Positions 43,814-52,951 of a stretch of 64,000 nt of DNA are shown here, piece by piece (positions within the stretch are counted from its first letter, which is position 1; each line of letters begins with the position of its first letter). Source of the DNA: Myroides sp. JBRI-B21084 (GTDB lineage: Bacteria; Bacteroidota; Bacteroidia; Flavobacteriales; Flavobacteriaceae); assembly GCF_030545015.1 (NCBI RefSeq), contig NZ_CP120653.1:1364001-1428000 (forward strand), in the 5' to 3' direction. The notes under the pieces are model-generated. The model was not told the origin of the DNA and did not search any database. It saw only the letters and a list, made by a program, of their open reading frames with translations. Made by a program: the position numbers and the translations under genes.

Positions 43814-43943
43814 CATAACGTTTTGCAGATTTGCGATGGGCGGGATTTTTACCACAAATTTTTATGCGGAGCACAAAACTTTCGGCTACCACAAAACTGT
43901 CTGCGGAGTACGAAACCCCGCCTATTGCAAATGTGCTGTTAGC
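43814..43943 (-). repeat. attC 33
   Basis: GCAGATTTGCGATGGGCGGG pairs with CCCCGCCTATTGCAAATGTGC. Cores GCATAAC and GTTAGC. Confidence 0.85.
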
Positions 43944-44832
43944 GGTTCGTTGTTCTTTTTCTGTCATTGTTTTTATTACTTGTCTTGCCTTCAAATAAAT
44001 TACCTATCACTTCAAAGTTCTCAGATTTGAAATCAGTTGTCAAAGGAAATTCCTTATCCTTATTAATAAGCCAAGGCCACAATGGATTTGTCCGTTGTTT
44101 GTCTGAATGAGCTTCGTAAAAAAACTTCAATACCGTCTCTGCACTTGCGCAAATTTCAAAAATGTCCTTGTTGAAGTAAGTCTTATAAAAGTCAGTTCTC
44201 TCAATTGTCTTTTGGTGAATAATGTCGTGGCGATATTTTTCTAACTTAGTAAAGTAACTCCAAAATTTAGTGGTTTCAATTTTCTTTGTTTCATAGATGT
44301 CGGGTAAAATTTTTGATAATTTGTCGCCAAGGCTAACCCAGCGTTCAATTGCTTTCTTGTCATATAGCTCTACAATTCCTTTACTTTTTACATTAACCTT
44401 GTATTGATAAGTGTCGGTAATACTAAGGTTTGAAAAAGCCTCCAATGCAGTATAACCGAAAACTATACAAATTTGGATTGTCTCAATGTAGTCAGCTACC
44501 ACTTTTGATTTTTCCTTTAAAAACTCCTTTTTGTTAGTCGCTGCGTCAACAAAGGAGTGGTTTACCAAATGTGGGTCAATGTGTTTTTTAAAAAGGTCTT
44601 TCGCGTCTTTTAAATGCCTTTTGCTAATTGAAAGTAAAAGTCCAACATTATTAGGAGGGAAGTAAGTCAATGGATTTTTTGTAAAGTTGACTTCGTCTAA
44701 TTCTTGAAAAACCATAGAACCTGTCTCAACACCTTTGTCCAGTTGTTTAATACAAATAGGTTTACTAATACGCTCATCAAAAATGTCGTATTGGTCAGGT
44801 TGAATACAATATACTAATCCTTGTTTGTTCAT
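43939..44832 (-). CDS. HEPN-like protein with RxxxxH motif
   Basis: 297 residues, mostly helical, cytoplasmic. The segment YRHDIIHQKTIERTDFY (about residues 203-219) fits the RX4H active site of HEPN-type RNases, preceded by long helices (DYIETIQICIVFGYTALEAFSNL). HEPN RNases act as toxins or abortive-infection effectors. There is no nucleotidyltransferase or antitoxin partner in the cassette. The stop TAA is the attC-core TAA at 43939-43941. Single gene (GTTAGCGGT). Confidence 0.65.
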   Translation of the reverse strand: MNKQGLVYCIQPDQYDIFDERISKPICIKQLDKGVETGSMVFQELDEVNFTKNPLTYFPPNNVGLLLSISKRHLKDAKDLFKKHIDPHLVNHSFVDAATNKKEFLKEKSKVVADYIETIQICIVFGYTALEAFSNLSITDTYQYKVNVKSKGIVELYDKKAIERWVSLGDKLSKILPDIYETKKIETTKFWSYFTKLEKYRHDIIHQKTIERTDFYKTYFNKDIFEICASAETVLKFFYEAHSDKQRTNPLWPWLINKDKEFPLTTDFKSENFEVIGNLFEGKTSNKNNDRKRTTNR

Positions 44833-44869
44833 TCGTTGTCTGTGTGTGTCGTCCTACAATGACCGCTAA

Positions 44870-45027
44870 CGGGGCGGCGGCTTTGCGAAGTTCTTTTTCC
44901 GAGCAAGCTCGGAGAAAGGATTTAGCAAAATCGCATGATGTGCGAAGTTCGCGAAGCGACAAGCGCATCGTGCGGTGAAGGCGCCGCCCCGATGTGGCGA
45001 AAGGAGCGTAAGCGGATTTCGCCACAT
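44870..45027 (-). mobile_element. 158-bp mini-cassette, copy 12
   Basis: Same plan, loop AA, GGTGAAGGCG variant shared with copy 7. Confidence 0.8.
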
Positions 45028-45214
45028 CGGTTTGCGTATATGTGTCAGGAGCGGATTTTGAAGCCGAAACTTTCAATTTGCACTGACGTAAGCAAAACCA
45101 TTTTTTCTTTGCTAATTTACATTTTTTATGCACATAAAAAATGGTTTTTGCGATATAGAAAACCGAAACTTCGATTTATCACTTAACCCGCTCTTGCACA
45201 TATACGATGTTAGC
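45028..45214 (-). repeat. attC 34 (long family E)
   Basis: GCGTATATGTGTCAGGAGCG pairs with CGCTCTTGCACATATACG. Right core GTTAGC. Sister of attC 11, which also carries a mini-cassette. Confidence 0.8.
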
Positions 45215-45860
45215 TACCGTATTTCTCTTTAAGTTCGAGCTTTTTAATTCTTGATTTAATTGATCCATTATTTCGTCCAAATATTTTACTTAATTCCGTT
45301 ATCGTTTTTCCTTCGCAAAATAGAATTTCCAATTTCTCATCATTTTCCAGTGTCCATTTTTCATAAGCATTTTTATGATTTTTTTGTTTGTCGGTTTTGG
45401 AGTAAGATTTTTCCTTTCCTCTTTTTCCTTTCAGGCTGTATTTCGGTTTCAATTTGTCAAAAAGTCGCTCTTCTAATTCCTTACGTCCTAAATTTATTGT
45501 AATATATGATAAAGTCAGATGTTTTTGAATTCTGTCATTTAGCATAATTTCTATATCGTCCGAAAATCCTTTTCTAGAAGAAGGTTCTTCATAGCTCGGA
45601 AATTCTGAATAATGAGATTTTCCTAAATTCCGTCTTACAGTATGATTTTTGGTATTTAATATGTCAGTCATACGACCACGTAAACTTCCAGTTTCACCAA
45701 CATAGCAAATTTCTCCTTCTTCTCGGAATAGGTAAACTGCAGATTCATTAGGAAATGATTTAGCCCATTCGCGAGTCAATTCGATTGAGTGTTGTTCTGA
45801 TTCAATCAATAATTTATGTTCGAGTTTTACTAAATATTCTTCTATTTCCGTTTTTGTCAT
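45210..45860 (-). CDS. GIY-YIG nuclease with C-terminal helix-turn-helix
   Basis: 216 residues. AVYLFREEGEICYVGETGSLRGRM is a GIY-YIG-type core (here VYL...CYVGET, the usual Tyr/Arg/Glu set). The C-terminal ~50 residues (WTLENDEKLEILFCEGKTITELSKIFGRNNGSIKSRI) form a Myb/HTH-like DNA-binding unit. Architecture suits a site-specific restriction or homing-type nuclease. Cytoplasmic. The stop TAA is the attC-core TAA at 45210-45212. Alone in its cassette (GTTAGCTACC). Confidence 0.75.
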   Translation of the reverse strand: MTKTEIEEYLVKLEHKLLIESEQHSIELTREWAKSFPNESAVYLFREEGEICYVGETGSLRGRMTDILNTKNHTVRRNLGKSHYSEFPSYEEPSSRKGFSDDIEIMLNDRIQKHLTLSYITINLGRKELEERLFDKLKPKYSLKGKRGKEKSYSKTDKQKNHKNAYEKWTLENDEKLEILFCEGKTITELSKIFGRNNGSIKSRIKKLELKEKYGS

Positions 45861-45883
45861 CGAAGATCCGTTATGATATGGTA

Positions 45884-46011
45884 GCTAACGGTTTGCGGCT
45901 TGGCGATGTGGCAAATTTTAGCACAAAAGTTCAATAGAATTACTGCCGCTGAACCTTGCACAAATGTTTAATAGAAGCACTTCAGCCGCCATATTGCAAA
46001 ACCGATGTTAT
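45884..46011 (-). repeat. attC 35 (family A)
   Basis: GCGGCTTGGCGATGTGGC pairs with CCGCCATATTGCAAAACCG. Cores GCTAAC and GTTATA. Confidence 0.85.
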
Positions 46012-46038
46012 AGGCGGTTTTTCTTTGTCCGTCCATCA

Positions 46039-47844
46039 TTATTGTTTCAATTTCTTAATTACTTCTTCATAAATCTCTCTATATGTTCCGTCCTTTTTAA
46101 GCCAGTTGTTTGTTTCTGTCGGCAACCATTCTTGTCCTGTATAATCCTTTTTTCCTGATTTTTTGGTGTCAAGTCTATACTGAACAGCACTAATAATTTT
46201 AAGTATGTAGTCGTCAAATGATTGGTCAAGGTTTAGAATATACTTTTCTGCTGAATTGATAATTGCTTGTCCTTTAATTTCTTTGAGTTTTTCAGCCAAA
46301 TCATCAACAGTCGCAATTTTAGTAAGGTTATCTTTGAAAAAGTAAATTCCCGCTAAGGCTACAAGAACATCATTGATATAGTTGTTCTGAAGAATTTCGT
46401 AGCTGTTTATTTTTTCAGTCTTGATACGATTTACTCTTTCCGCAATTCTGTAAGCCAACATTAGTTTATAAAATTGGTCATCTTCATTGGTTGTCATACT
46501 GAAAATTTGGTCGTAGTAAATTTCAGAGAAAACAAGTTTATGTCTTCCAGCCGTTGAGATAGGAACTTGTAAATAGAAAGATAGATATGCAACACCCAAG
46601 TCCGTGTTATGTATTTTCAAGTGCATTGGACTATTACCAAATGGATTGCGGTATTTCTTTTTTGAAAGTGTCGCCCATTCACCATCTTTTTTGTCATAGA
46701 AAATACCGACTGCATCAAGGTTAGCGAATATTTTATTTTGTATTCTGTCGCCTGAATGTAAATCTCTTGCACTAATTGCATTTTGGCTATTGCTCGCAAC
46801 AGCAATATCCATTGATATTTTTGAGGTCTGTGTCTTGTCTTTGATTTTTGTAAGTCGCATTAATATTTGGACTTCATCAGGTAAATCATTTACAATTCTT
46901 GTAAGTGTCTTTGTTGTTTGCCCACCGTTAACGATTTGAAAGTTCTTAATTTTTAAAGAACCGTTGTCAATTTCAAAATCTTCACAAACGGCATTTATAC
47001 CGTTGTTTAAAATCCAAAAATTTGATTTTTTTCCTTTGGAATATTCTGTCTTTATTTTTGAGTTTATGTCATTCTCGCCTTTGTAATAGCGAACATTCAA
47101 AGTAAGTATTAGCTCTTTCTTTTCTTCTATTATTGGTTTCAATGAATTAGCCATAATACTTGTTACTATTGTTTCAACTGGCGTTTCAATTGTGTCGTGA
47201 TAGCTTACCTTTTTAATAAAGTATTCATTGGGAACAACTTTCAATGTTACTTCATTTTTGGGAATTTCTATGTCATCATAAAGCTCTTCAAGTTCTTCAT
47301 AGTTGTAAAACTTGATTTGAAAGTTAATGTCTTTGTCATTGTAATTAGTGTAAAGGGCTTTAATGTCTGTTTTTATTGTTCCTTCAAATCCATTGTCAAT
47401 GTAGTAGAAGCTAACGCTGTAATTGTTTGTAGCTATATTTTCAGGCGTTAGAATTGGCGATATTTCTTCATTAAGTATTTTTTTCAGTTTTGGGTTTGGT
47501 GTCAAATGGTCTGGGCTTAAGTTTAAGATCCAGTCAACGAATTTTTTATTTTTCTTTATTTCATTGGTGTTCAAAAGCTGTCCACTGGAATACTTGAATT
47601 GAAAAACAATTATTTCACGGTTTTTCTGATTTGTAAAAATCGCATCATTTCCCAAGTCGTTTGCCATATCAACAATATGGTCTTTGATAAAACTGTCATA
47701 GTCTGTCCCATCATATTCAAAGTCTATGATTTTGTTAAAACATTCTCTAAGAATAAAATGTCCAAATGAAGTTCCGTCATTCGGGTAGTTAAACTGTCCT
47801 GTCAGTTCGGTTACTTGGTCTTTAATTTTTGCGTAAAAGCTCAT
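46039..47844 (-). CDS. AIPR (abortive infection phage resistance) family protein
   Basis: 601 residues. The central part holds the AIPR signature: LNVRYYKGENDINSKIKTEY, SNFWILNNGINAVCEDF and FQIVNGGQTTKTLTR, then SNSQNAISARDL. The N-terminus (DAIFTNQKNREIIVFQFKYSSG) resembles a PD-(D/E)XK-type D...QxK nuclease motif. AIPR proteins are tied to abortive infection and related defence. Cytoplasmic. Single gene of its cassette (GTTATAGGCG). Confidence 0.85.
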   Translation of the reverse strand: MSFYAKIKDQVTELTGQFNYPNDGTSFGHFILRECFNKIIDFEYDGTDYDSFIKDHIVDMANDLGNDAIFTNQKNREIIVFQFKYSSGQLLNTNEIKKNKKFVDWILNLSPDHLTPNPKLKKILNEEISPILTPENIATNNYSVSFYYIDNGFEGTIKTDIKALYTNYNDKDINFQIKFYNYEELEELYDDIEIPKNEVTLKVVPNEYFIKKVSYHDTIETPVETIVTSIMANSLKPIIEEKKELILTLNVRYYKGENDINSKIKTEYSKGKKSNFWILNNGINAVCEDFEIDNGSLKIKNFQIVNGGQTTKTLTRIVNDLPDEVQILMRLTKIKDKTQTSKISMDIAVASNSQNAISARDLHSGDRIQNKIFANLDAVGIFYDKKDGEWATLSKKKYRNPFGNSPMHLKIHNTDLGVAYLSFYLQVPISTAGRHKLVFSEIYYDQIFSMTTNEDDQFYKLMLAYRIAERVNRIKTEKINSYEILQNNYINDVLVALAGIYFFKDNLTKIATVDDLAEKLKEIKGQAIINSAEKYILNLDQSFDDYILKIISAVQYRLDTKKSGKKDYTGQEWLPTETNNWLKKDGTYREIYEEVIKKLKQ

Positions 47845-47893
47845 ATTTAATGTCTGTCTGTTTGTTAGTAGTGGTGTAGTTCTTAAAATCGCC

Positions 47894-48023
47894 TATAACG
47901 GTTTGCGGCTTGGCGATGTGGCGGATTTTTAGCACAAAAGTTCAATAGAATTACTGCTGTTGAACCTTGCACAAATGTTTCATAGAAGCACTTCAGCCGC
48001 CATATTGCCAAACCGATGTTATG
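47894..48023 (-). repeat. attC 36 (family A)
   Basis: GCGGCTTGGCGATGTGGCGG pairs with CCGCCATATTGCCAAACCG. Cores TATAAC and GTTATG. Confidence 0.85.
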
Positions 48024-48039
48024 GGCTGGTGTTCTTTTT

Positions 48040-48849
48040 TCAGTCCGCATTTTCGTTAATTAATATTTTTACTTCCTCAATTGTCAAAGGTGTTTTTTGT
48101 CGGTGAATTATTGAATGACAGTTTGGGCAAACAGGTCGTAAATCTTTTATTGGGTCAATTTCATAAGTTTGTCCAACAGTTGCAACTTGTGTCAAATGAT
48201 GAACGTGAATAAAACCTTTTCCTATTTGCCCGTATGTTTTCTCAAAATTGAAGTCGCAAACGACACACGAGTAACCGAAATTTTCTAAACATTTTTTCCT
48301 TGCGAATGGATTGCGTTCGTATTTTGTTATTGAAATTTGATTTGGCGTTCCTTCGGTGTAAGTCTTTTGAGAATTGTTGTCTGTCGGAATAAAAGGGTTG
48401 TGTCTAATTTTTTGAGTTGTCAAAAAGTCAAACCAAACAGCTTCAAGTTCGTCAACAAGTTCGGTTCTTACAGAAATTCCAGAAGCCATAGGTCGCCAAT
48501 TTTGTTGAGCTAAATTTCCCTTTTTTAATATGTCAACTGTCAAAATTGGTTCTTGGTCAGGATTGAGTAAGACTTCAAAGTCAACGTCAATGTATAATGT
48601 GTCTTTATTTTCTCCGCTCCAATGTTTTTCGTAAAAAGGTGTTGAGGTCGCAAAACCCGCTGCAATAATTCCTTTCGGTTCTGTCCCAACTTTGAGTAAA
48701 AAAATTCTGTCACCCGGTTGAATTGATTTTGTATTTCCACAACTCCAACGTTGCGAACATCGACCTGTTAAGTCCACTTGTTCAATGTCTTGTTCAAGTG
48801 TCGTCCAAGTCCACTTTTTAGGGTTCCATAAAAATAAATATGTGTTCAT
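48040..48849 (-). CDS. EVE-domain HNH endonuclease (McrA-like, modification-dependent)
   Basis: 269 residues. N-terminal EVE-type module: TYLFLWNPKKWTW, SCGNTKSIQPGDRIFLLKVG, IAAGFATSTPFYEKHW. C-terminal HNH: CVVCDFNFEKTYG, FIHVHHLTQVA, LRPVCPNCHSIIHR, with two CxxC zinc pairs and the HH catalytic pair. EVE-HNH fusions cut DNA with modified cytosine. Cytoplasmic. Single gene of the cassette (GTTATGGGC). Confidence 0.85.
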   Translation of the reverse strand: MNTYLFLWNPKKWTWTTLEQDIEQVDLTGRCSQRWSCGNTKSIQPGDRIFLLKVGTEPKGIIAAGFATSTPFYEKHWSGENKDTLYIDVDFEVLLNPDQEPILTVDILKKGNLAQQNWRPMASGISVRTELVDELEAVWFDFLTTQKIRHNPFIPTDNNSQKTYTEGTPNQISITKYERNPFARKKCLENFGYSCVVCDFNFEKTYGQIGKGFIHVHHLTQVATVGQTYEIDPIKDLRPVCPNCHSIIHRQKTPLTIEEVKILINENAD

Positions 48850-48878
48850 TCGTTGTTGTCTGTCGTTTTACACTTGCC

Positions 48879-49008
48879 CATAACGGTTTTCGGCTTGGCG
48901 ATGTGGCGGATTTTTAGCACAAATGTTCAATAGAATTACTACTGTTGAACCTTGCATAAATGTTTCATAGTAGCACTTCAGCCGCCATTTTGCCAAACTG
49001 CTGTTATC
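48879..49008 (-). repeat. attC 37 (family A)
   Basis: TCGGCTTGGCGATGTGGCGG pairs with CCGCCATTTTGCCAAACTG. Cores CATAAC and GTTATC. 3' end of the 5.6-kb cassette. Confidence 0.85.
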
Positions 49009-49057
49009 TGCTGCCCTTTTTTCGATTTCGTTTGTCTGTCGTGTCGTGGTGCGTTGG

Positions 49058-49122
49058 CTTGGTAGCTCTTTTGCATTTTTGTTTGGCTTTGTGCGGTTGG
49101 CAAAATGCAAATGTGCTACCAA
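49058..49122. repeat. Bulged palindrome P1 (second repeat family)
   Basis: GGTAGC-TCTTTT-GCATTTT pairs with AAAATGC-AAATGT-GCTACC, with TCTTTT facing AAATGT as an unpaired box and a loop containing TTTGGCTTTGTG. Lies just inside the 3' end of the large cassette. Could act as a terminator. Confidence 0.6.
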
Positions 49123-49132
49123 AAGCGTTGGG

Positions 49133-50152
49133 TTACTCTGATGGTTGTAGTTTTCCCGCATATGTTCCGTATGGTTTACCCGAATAATCTCCTGTTTTGA
49201 AATAGTCGCATAAAAGTTTGATTACATTGTCTATATCCTCTTCCGTTTCAAACTGAATTTTGCCGTCTTTCAAATTTATTGGTGCTTTTTTCTTCTTACC
49301 TAATGTTTCTAATTTCTTTATGTTTTTTGAAGTTAATGAATTTAGATTTCCGATTTTTTCCAACTTCATTAGCTTTTTGTGAATAGCAACTTTTGTTTCT
49401 ATTTTGTCCGATAGAAGTTTTACATCTCCAAAGCATTCGTGTTTAGAAATTGAAGTCGCAACATCTTCCGCTCTCTTTTTGTATTCTTCTTGTAAACCAA
49501 CGAGTTGCTCAAAGTAATACTTTTTCAAAACGTAAAAAGTTTCTTCGTAAAAAATGCAATCTATTTGCTTGTCTAAATAAACAGTATCACTTTTTAATAG
49601 CGACAACGTATTAGTATTGGTGTCAAAGTAGGTTCTTATTTGGCTACCTATACTTTTCTTTTCTCCGTCTTTTTCTTTTTCAACACCTACTTTTCCTGGT
49701 GAAATTTTTCTAAATGTGTAAAAAGATTTATCGCTGTCAATCTCAAACTCTATACAATATGCCCAAAGTGTTTCGTCTTGAAGTATATCGTTTAAATCTG
49801 TGATTTTTTGAGGACTTTGGTTTAATTGATTGTAAATAACATCTGAAAATGAGCCAACTTTATTTTCCATTTGATAAGTAAATAAATGTTCTGTTTCGTC
49901 TGCAATGACATCATAATCAAAGAAGTGTAAATCTTCGTTATTTTGAATTTTTTGGAACTGTTTTAGTGAAAGTTCATAAAGATACTTTCTTACTTCGTCT
50001 GTAATTTCAATTTGATAAACTTTAAAATCAAATTTCTCTAAAACTCGTGAGTTAGCTTTCATTCCCTCTTTGAGAATACGAGTTACAAAGTACATCTTCA
50101 AGTTTTCCGCACTTGCCTGACCGATTATATCAACCAATATAGATTTATCCAT
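49133..50152 (-). CDS. kwaB: KwaB-like protein (DUF4868) of a Kiwa defence system
   Basis: 339 residues, cytoplasmic. An N-terminal alpha/beta domain (DFKVYQIEITDEVRKYLYEL) is followed by a strand-rich middle (ETLWAYCIEFEIDSDKSFYTFRKI) and a helical C-terminus, consistent with DUF4868. The call rests mainly on context: the gene overlaps by 8 bp the end of a 4-helix membrane gene of KwaA size, the exact order of Kiwa operons. In Kiwa, KwaA senses phage attachment at the membrane and KwaB acts on phage DNA replication. Placed at the end of the restriction operon in a single cassette. Confidence 0.6.
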   Translation of the reverse strand: MDKSILVDIIGQASAENLKMYFVTRILKEGMKANSRVLEKFDFKVYQIEITDEVRKYLYELSLKQFQKIQNNEDLHFFDYDVIADETEHLFTYQMENKVGSFSDVIYNQLNQSPQKITDLNDILQDETLWAYCIEFEIDSDKSFYTFRKISPGKVGVEKEKDGEKKSIGSQIRTYFDTNTNTLSLLKSDTVYLDKQIDCIFYEETFYVLKKYYFEQLVGLQEEYKKRAEDVATSISKHECFGDVKLLSDKIETKVAIHKKLMKLEKIGNLNSLTSKNIKKLETLGKKKKAPINLKDGKIQFETEEDIDNVIKLLCDYFKTGDYSGKPYGTYAGKLQPSE

Positions 50153-50735
50153 AATAAATATTTTTCGTAATTAGGTTTATTTTTACTTCTTGTCCGCTTT
50201 CCAAATCTTCTTCTTTTGTTATCAAAAGTCCTTTTTTCGTCTTACCTTTTTTATTGTAATCTATTTGGTAAAGCGTATGACTAATACTCAAAATTGGATT
50301 TATCACTATCATATTTGATTTGGTATAAATGAAAAAAATGATGACCAAAACAATGAAAATCGAAGAAATATCAAACAAATTGTTCGTGTCCTGAAAGATA
50401 AACGGAACGATGTAAGTAGAAATATAACTTATTGTTTCACTGTTTTTGTTTTCGACTTCAACTATTTTTACAAGTTCTCCATTTGGTCTTTTCTTATCTA
50501 AATTTGTCAATAAGAATTTCAATCCAACAAATCCAAAAATGGCAAGAAGAAAGAGAAAACCACTTAATCCGAATTTTTTAAAAGCCAATAGAATACTTTC
50601 TTGGTTGAAGTGTCCAAAATTCAAATACTCAATATTTTGTTTGATTTGTCGTAAGATTAACAATCCAAATAAGGGAATATACGATGTAATGAACAGCACC
50701 AAAACTGCAATATTATTTAGCTTTACTTTTTTCAT
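50145..50735 (-). CDS. kwaA: KwaA-like four-helix membrane protein
   Basis: 196 residues with four hydrophobic segments (about 8-26, 52-73, 98-112 and 122-137) and a hydrophilic C-terminal domain (residues ~150-196). SYISTYIVPFIF and TKSNMIVINPILS are reminiscent of KwaA. Its start overlaps the methylase stop by ATGA (50732-50735) and its end overlaps the next gene by 8 bp, so it is translated in one operon with both. Identity depends on the DUF4868 call next door. Confidence 0.6.
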   Translation of the reverse strand: MKKVKLNNIAVLVLFITSYIPLFGLLILRQIKQNIEYLNFGHFNQESILLAFKKFGLSGFLFLLAIFGFVGLKFLLTNLDKKRPNGELVKIVEVENKNSETISYISTYIVPFIFQDTNNLFDISSIFIVLVIIFFIYTKSNMIVINPILSISHTLYQIDYNKKGKTKKGLLITKEEDLESGQEVKINLITKNIYYG

Positions 50736-51493
50736 TTTGCCATTGCATAATACTTTGCTCGTTCTTCCTTGAAAAGTCTTAATTGCTCAACGTGTTCTTT
50801 GTACAATTTATGCAGACCATTTTTTGATGTTTTCTGTTCGGGAAATGTCAAAGCAAATGCTTCTAAGTCGTTTGTATGAATAGCACTTTTAGGAACAATT
50901 TCTTTGATTTTTTCTAATGCATTCAAATAATATGTTTCGCTGATTTCACAAGCGGTTAAACTTAATCCTGCATTGTAACAAGCAACTGCAATCGTTCCGC
51001 TTCCTAAATGTGTGTCTAAAATTTTGTCGCCTTGATTAGCGTACATTTTTAAAAGCCATTCGTAAAGCTCGACAGGTTTTTGTGTAGGGTGGATTTTGTT
51101 TCTGTTCTTTCTAACGCTAAATTCAAAAATTTTTGAAGGTTTGTCTAATGAACTCCAAGCCATTTCAGCCATTGAAAAATTATTTAATGTTTCGGGTTGT
51201 TTTTTGTCCCAAATGATAAAGCCTTTGTTGTATGGACTTCTTGCCCAAAGCTGTCCAAAATAATTTCCGCCCCAAATAATTTGATTTTTTGAAACTCGAA
51301 ATAATTCATTAAAATATTCGTCATCGGGTTTTACATCCCATTGACTGTATTCTTCCATATTAAATTTATGGTCTCCGCCTCGTTTGGTTTTGTTTAAGAT
51401 TCCGTAAGGCGGGTCAACGATTGCGAGGTCAAAATAATTGTCTGGATACCTTGCCATTAACGCCATATTATCTTCTCTTGTAATTGTAATCAT
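50732..51493 (-). CDS. Type II N6-adenine/N4-cytosine DNA methyltransferase (beta class)
   Basis: 253 residues. DLAIVDPPYGI (motif IV, DPPY) comes first, then HPTQKPVELYEWLLKMY and ILDTHLGSGTIAVA (AdoMet motif I), the beta order. DPPY suggests N6-adenine. The second methylase of this restriction system, eight bases downstream of the endonuclease gene. Two methylases (this and the C5 enzyme) usually mean an asymmetric target with each strand methylated separately. Confidence 0.85.
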   Translation of the reverse strand: MITITREDNMALMARYPDNYFDLAIVDPPYGILNKTKRGGDHKFNMEEYSQWDVKPDDEYFNELFRVSKNQIIWGGNYFGQLWARSPYNKGFIIWDKKQPETLNNFSMAEMAWSSLDKPSKIFEFSVRKNRNKIHPTQKPVELYEWLLKMYANQGDKILDTHLGSGTIAVACYNAGLSLTACEISETYYLNALEKIKEIVPKSAIHTNDLEAFALTFPEQKTSKNGLHKLYKEHVEQLRLFKEERAKYYAMAK

Positions 51494-51501
51494 AGCAAGT
51501 T

Positions 51502-52950
51502 TTATTTTTGGGTTGCGAACCTTGAAATGGTTAAGTCCGAAATGTTTTTACTGATGTCTTTTCCTAGATTATTGACGATAATACTGTCAAAATCTTCATA
51601 GTCTATTTCTCTAATATCGTTGTCAATGCAGTTGTACAGATATTCCGAAAAAGTATTTGCTCGAATAATTACGATTGGACTTGTACGAATATCTTGAAGC
51701 ACAGCAGGAACGTACCTTGGCGTTACAACGATGGTGTAAGCACCTCCAATTTTTTCACGGTGTCCTGCTAATCTTCCTGCGTTTACACTTGAAAGTTTAT
51801 TTTTAGTTGATTTGGCTTCAACAGTAAATTTTTTCTTTCTGGGAATGTACAAACACTCTAAATCTGTATTTCCTGCTCCGCTAATTTTGTTTGCTTCTAT
51901 GTTGTAGAACATATTGAAGCCGTCTGCTAAAGCATCTTCAAAAAGATATGCTTCCGCTCCGTCATTGTTGTTTGCATATTGCTCAATCAATTTTGGAAGA
52001 TTAAGTAATTCAAATTTGAAATCGTCAACGGCTTCGCCTATTTCAACCAAAAGCGTTTTTGGATAGAAACCGTATATCTCTTTTACAACGTCTAATTTCA
52101 AACGTTCAGGGTCGTTGAGCAATAAAGGTTTCTCTAAAAACGAATATTCGTTTTCTAATTGCTCAATTAACGATTTCAAATTTTCGGGAATTGAAACTTC
52201 GTTTCGTGTTATTTTTCGGAATGTGTTTGTGTTGCCGTGTTGCAATTTGGTAATCACAACTCCGTCTTTTTTGTTCAAAACGCCTGAACTTTGAAATAAA
52301 CTAGAAACGTAATAATCCCACTCATAAGCCGAATTTACTAATGCGTGTCGGTCTTCTTGAAATTTTTGAGCGAGTTGCTCATCTGAAAGTTTGCGTAATT
52401 CCAATAAATCATTTACCAATTCTTCGTAAGCCGTATTGTTTACCTCTTTCAGAAAAACAACCGAATAAGCCACTTCAAAAGCGTAAAGTTTATTTGAAAG
52501 TTTTGGTTCTGAAAGTAATTTGTAAATCAAACGAAACGGATGAAGTTGAAATTCGCTATCTGTTCCGCTATGTGGGTGTTGATATTGAACAGCCCAAAGC
52601 ATTGTAAGAAATATTTTAGCCGTTTTCTCTTTATCTTCAACGTGTTTCAAAAACAAGTTGCCAAGCGGACTAAACAAAAATCTGTCTTGTCCGTCAACTT
52701 TGGCTTGGTAGCCAAACATATAATACGAAAGTTGATTGATTTTGTGATTTATCGCATCAAGCGGTAATTCGGGATTTCGTTCACTGTACAATCCTAATTC
52801 ACGTAACTTTAAGTTTAGTTGCGTTTTTTCGTCTGTTGAAATCCCTGTTTTGGTGTATGACTTCAAAAATTCAGCAACCACACAAAGTTTGTCAAAATCC
52901 CTTGTGTGTCTGTATAAAATCCACTTTTTACTATCAATTCTTAAAGTCAT
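51502..52950 (-). CDS. Type II (probably IIS, AlwI/FokI-like) restriction endonuclease
   Basis: 482 residues, cytoplasmic. The C-terminal third has GNTDLECLYIPRKKKFTVEAKSTKNK, a PD-(D/E)XK pattern (D in TDLE, ExK in EAK), followed by a strand with TIVVTP. The helical N-terminal two-thirds would read the target. A nuclease of this size with two methylases fits type IIS AlwI-type systems. It starts one base before the C5 methylase stop region. Specificity cannot be read from sequence. Confidence 0.75.
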   Translation of the reverse strand: MTLRIDSKKWILYRHTRDFDKLCVVAEFLKSYTKTGISTDEKTQLNLKLRELGLYSERNPELPLDAINHKINQLSYYMFGYQAKVDGQDRFLFSPLGNLFLKHVEDKEKTAKIFLTMLWAVQYQHPHSGTDSEFQLHPFRLIYKLLSEPKLSNKLYAFEVAYSVVFLKEVNNTAYEELVNDLLELRKLSDEQLAQKFQEDRHALVNSAYEWDYYVSSLFQSSGVLNKKDGVVITKLQHGNTNTFRKITRNEVSIPENLKSLIEQLENEYSFLEKPLLLNDPERLKLDVVKEIYGFYPKTLLVEIGEAVDDFKFELLNLPKLIEQYANNNDGAEAYLFEDALADGFNMFYNIEANKISGAGNTDLECLYIPRKKKFTVEAKSTKNKLSSVNAGRLAGHREKIGGAYTIVVTPRYVPAVLQDIRTSPIVIIRANTFSEYLYNCIDNDIREIDYEDFDSIIVNNLGKDISKNISDLTISRFATQK

Positions 52951-52951
52951 A

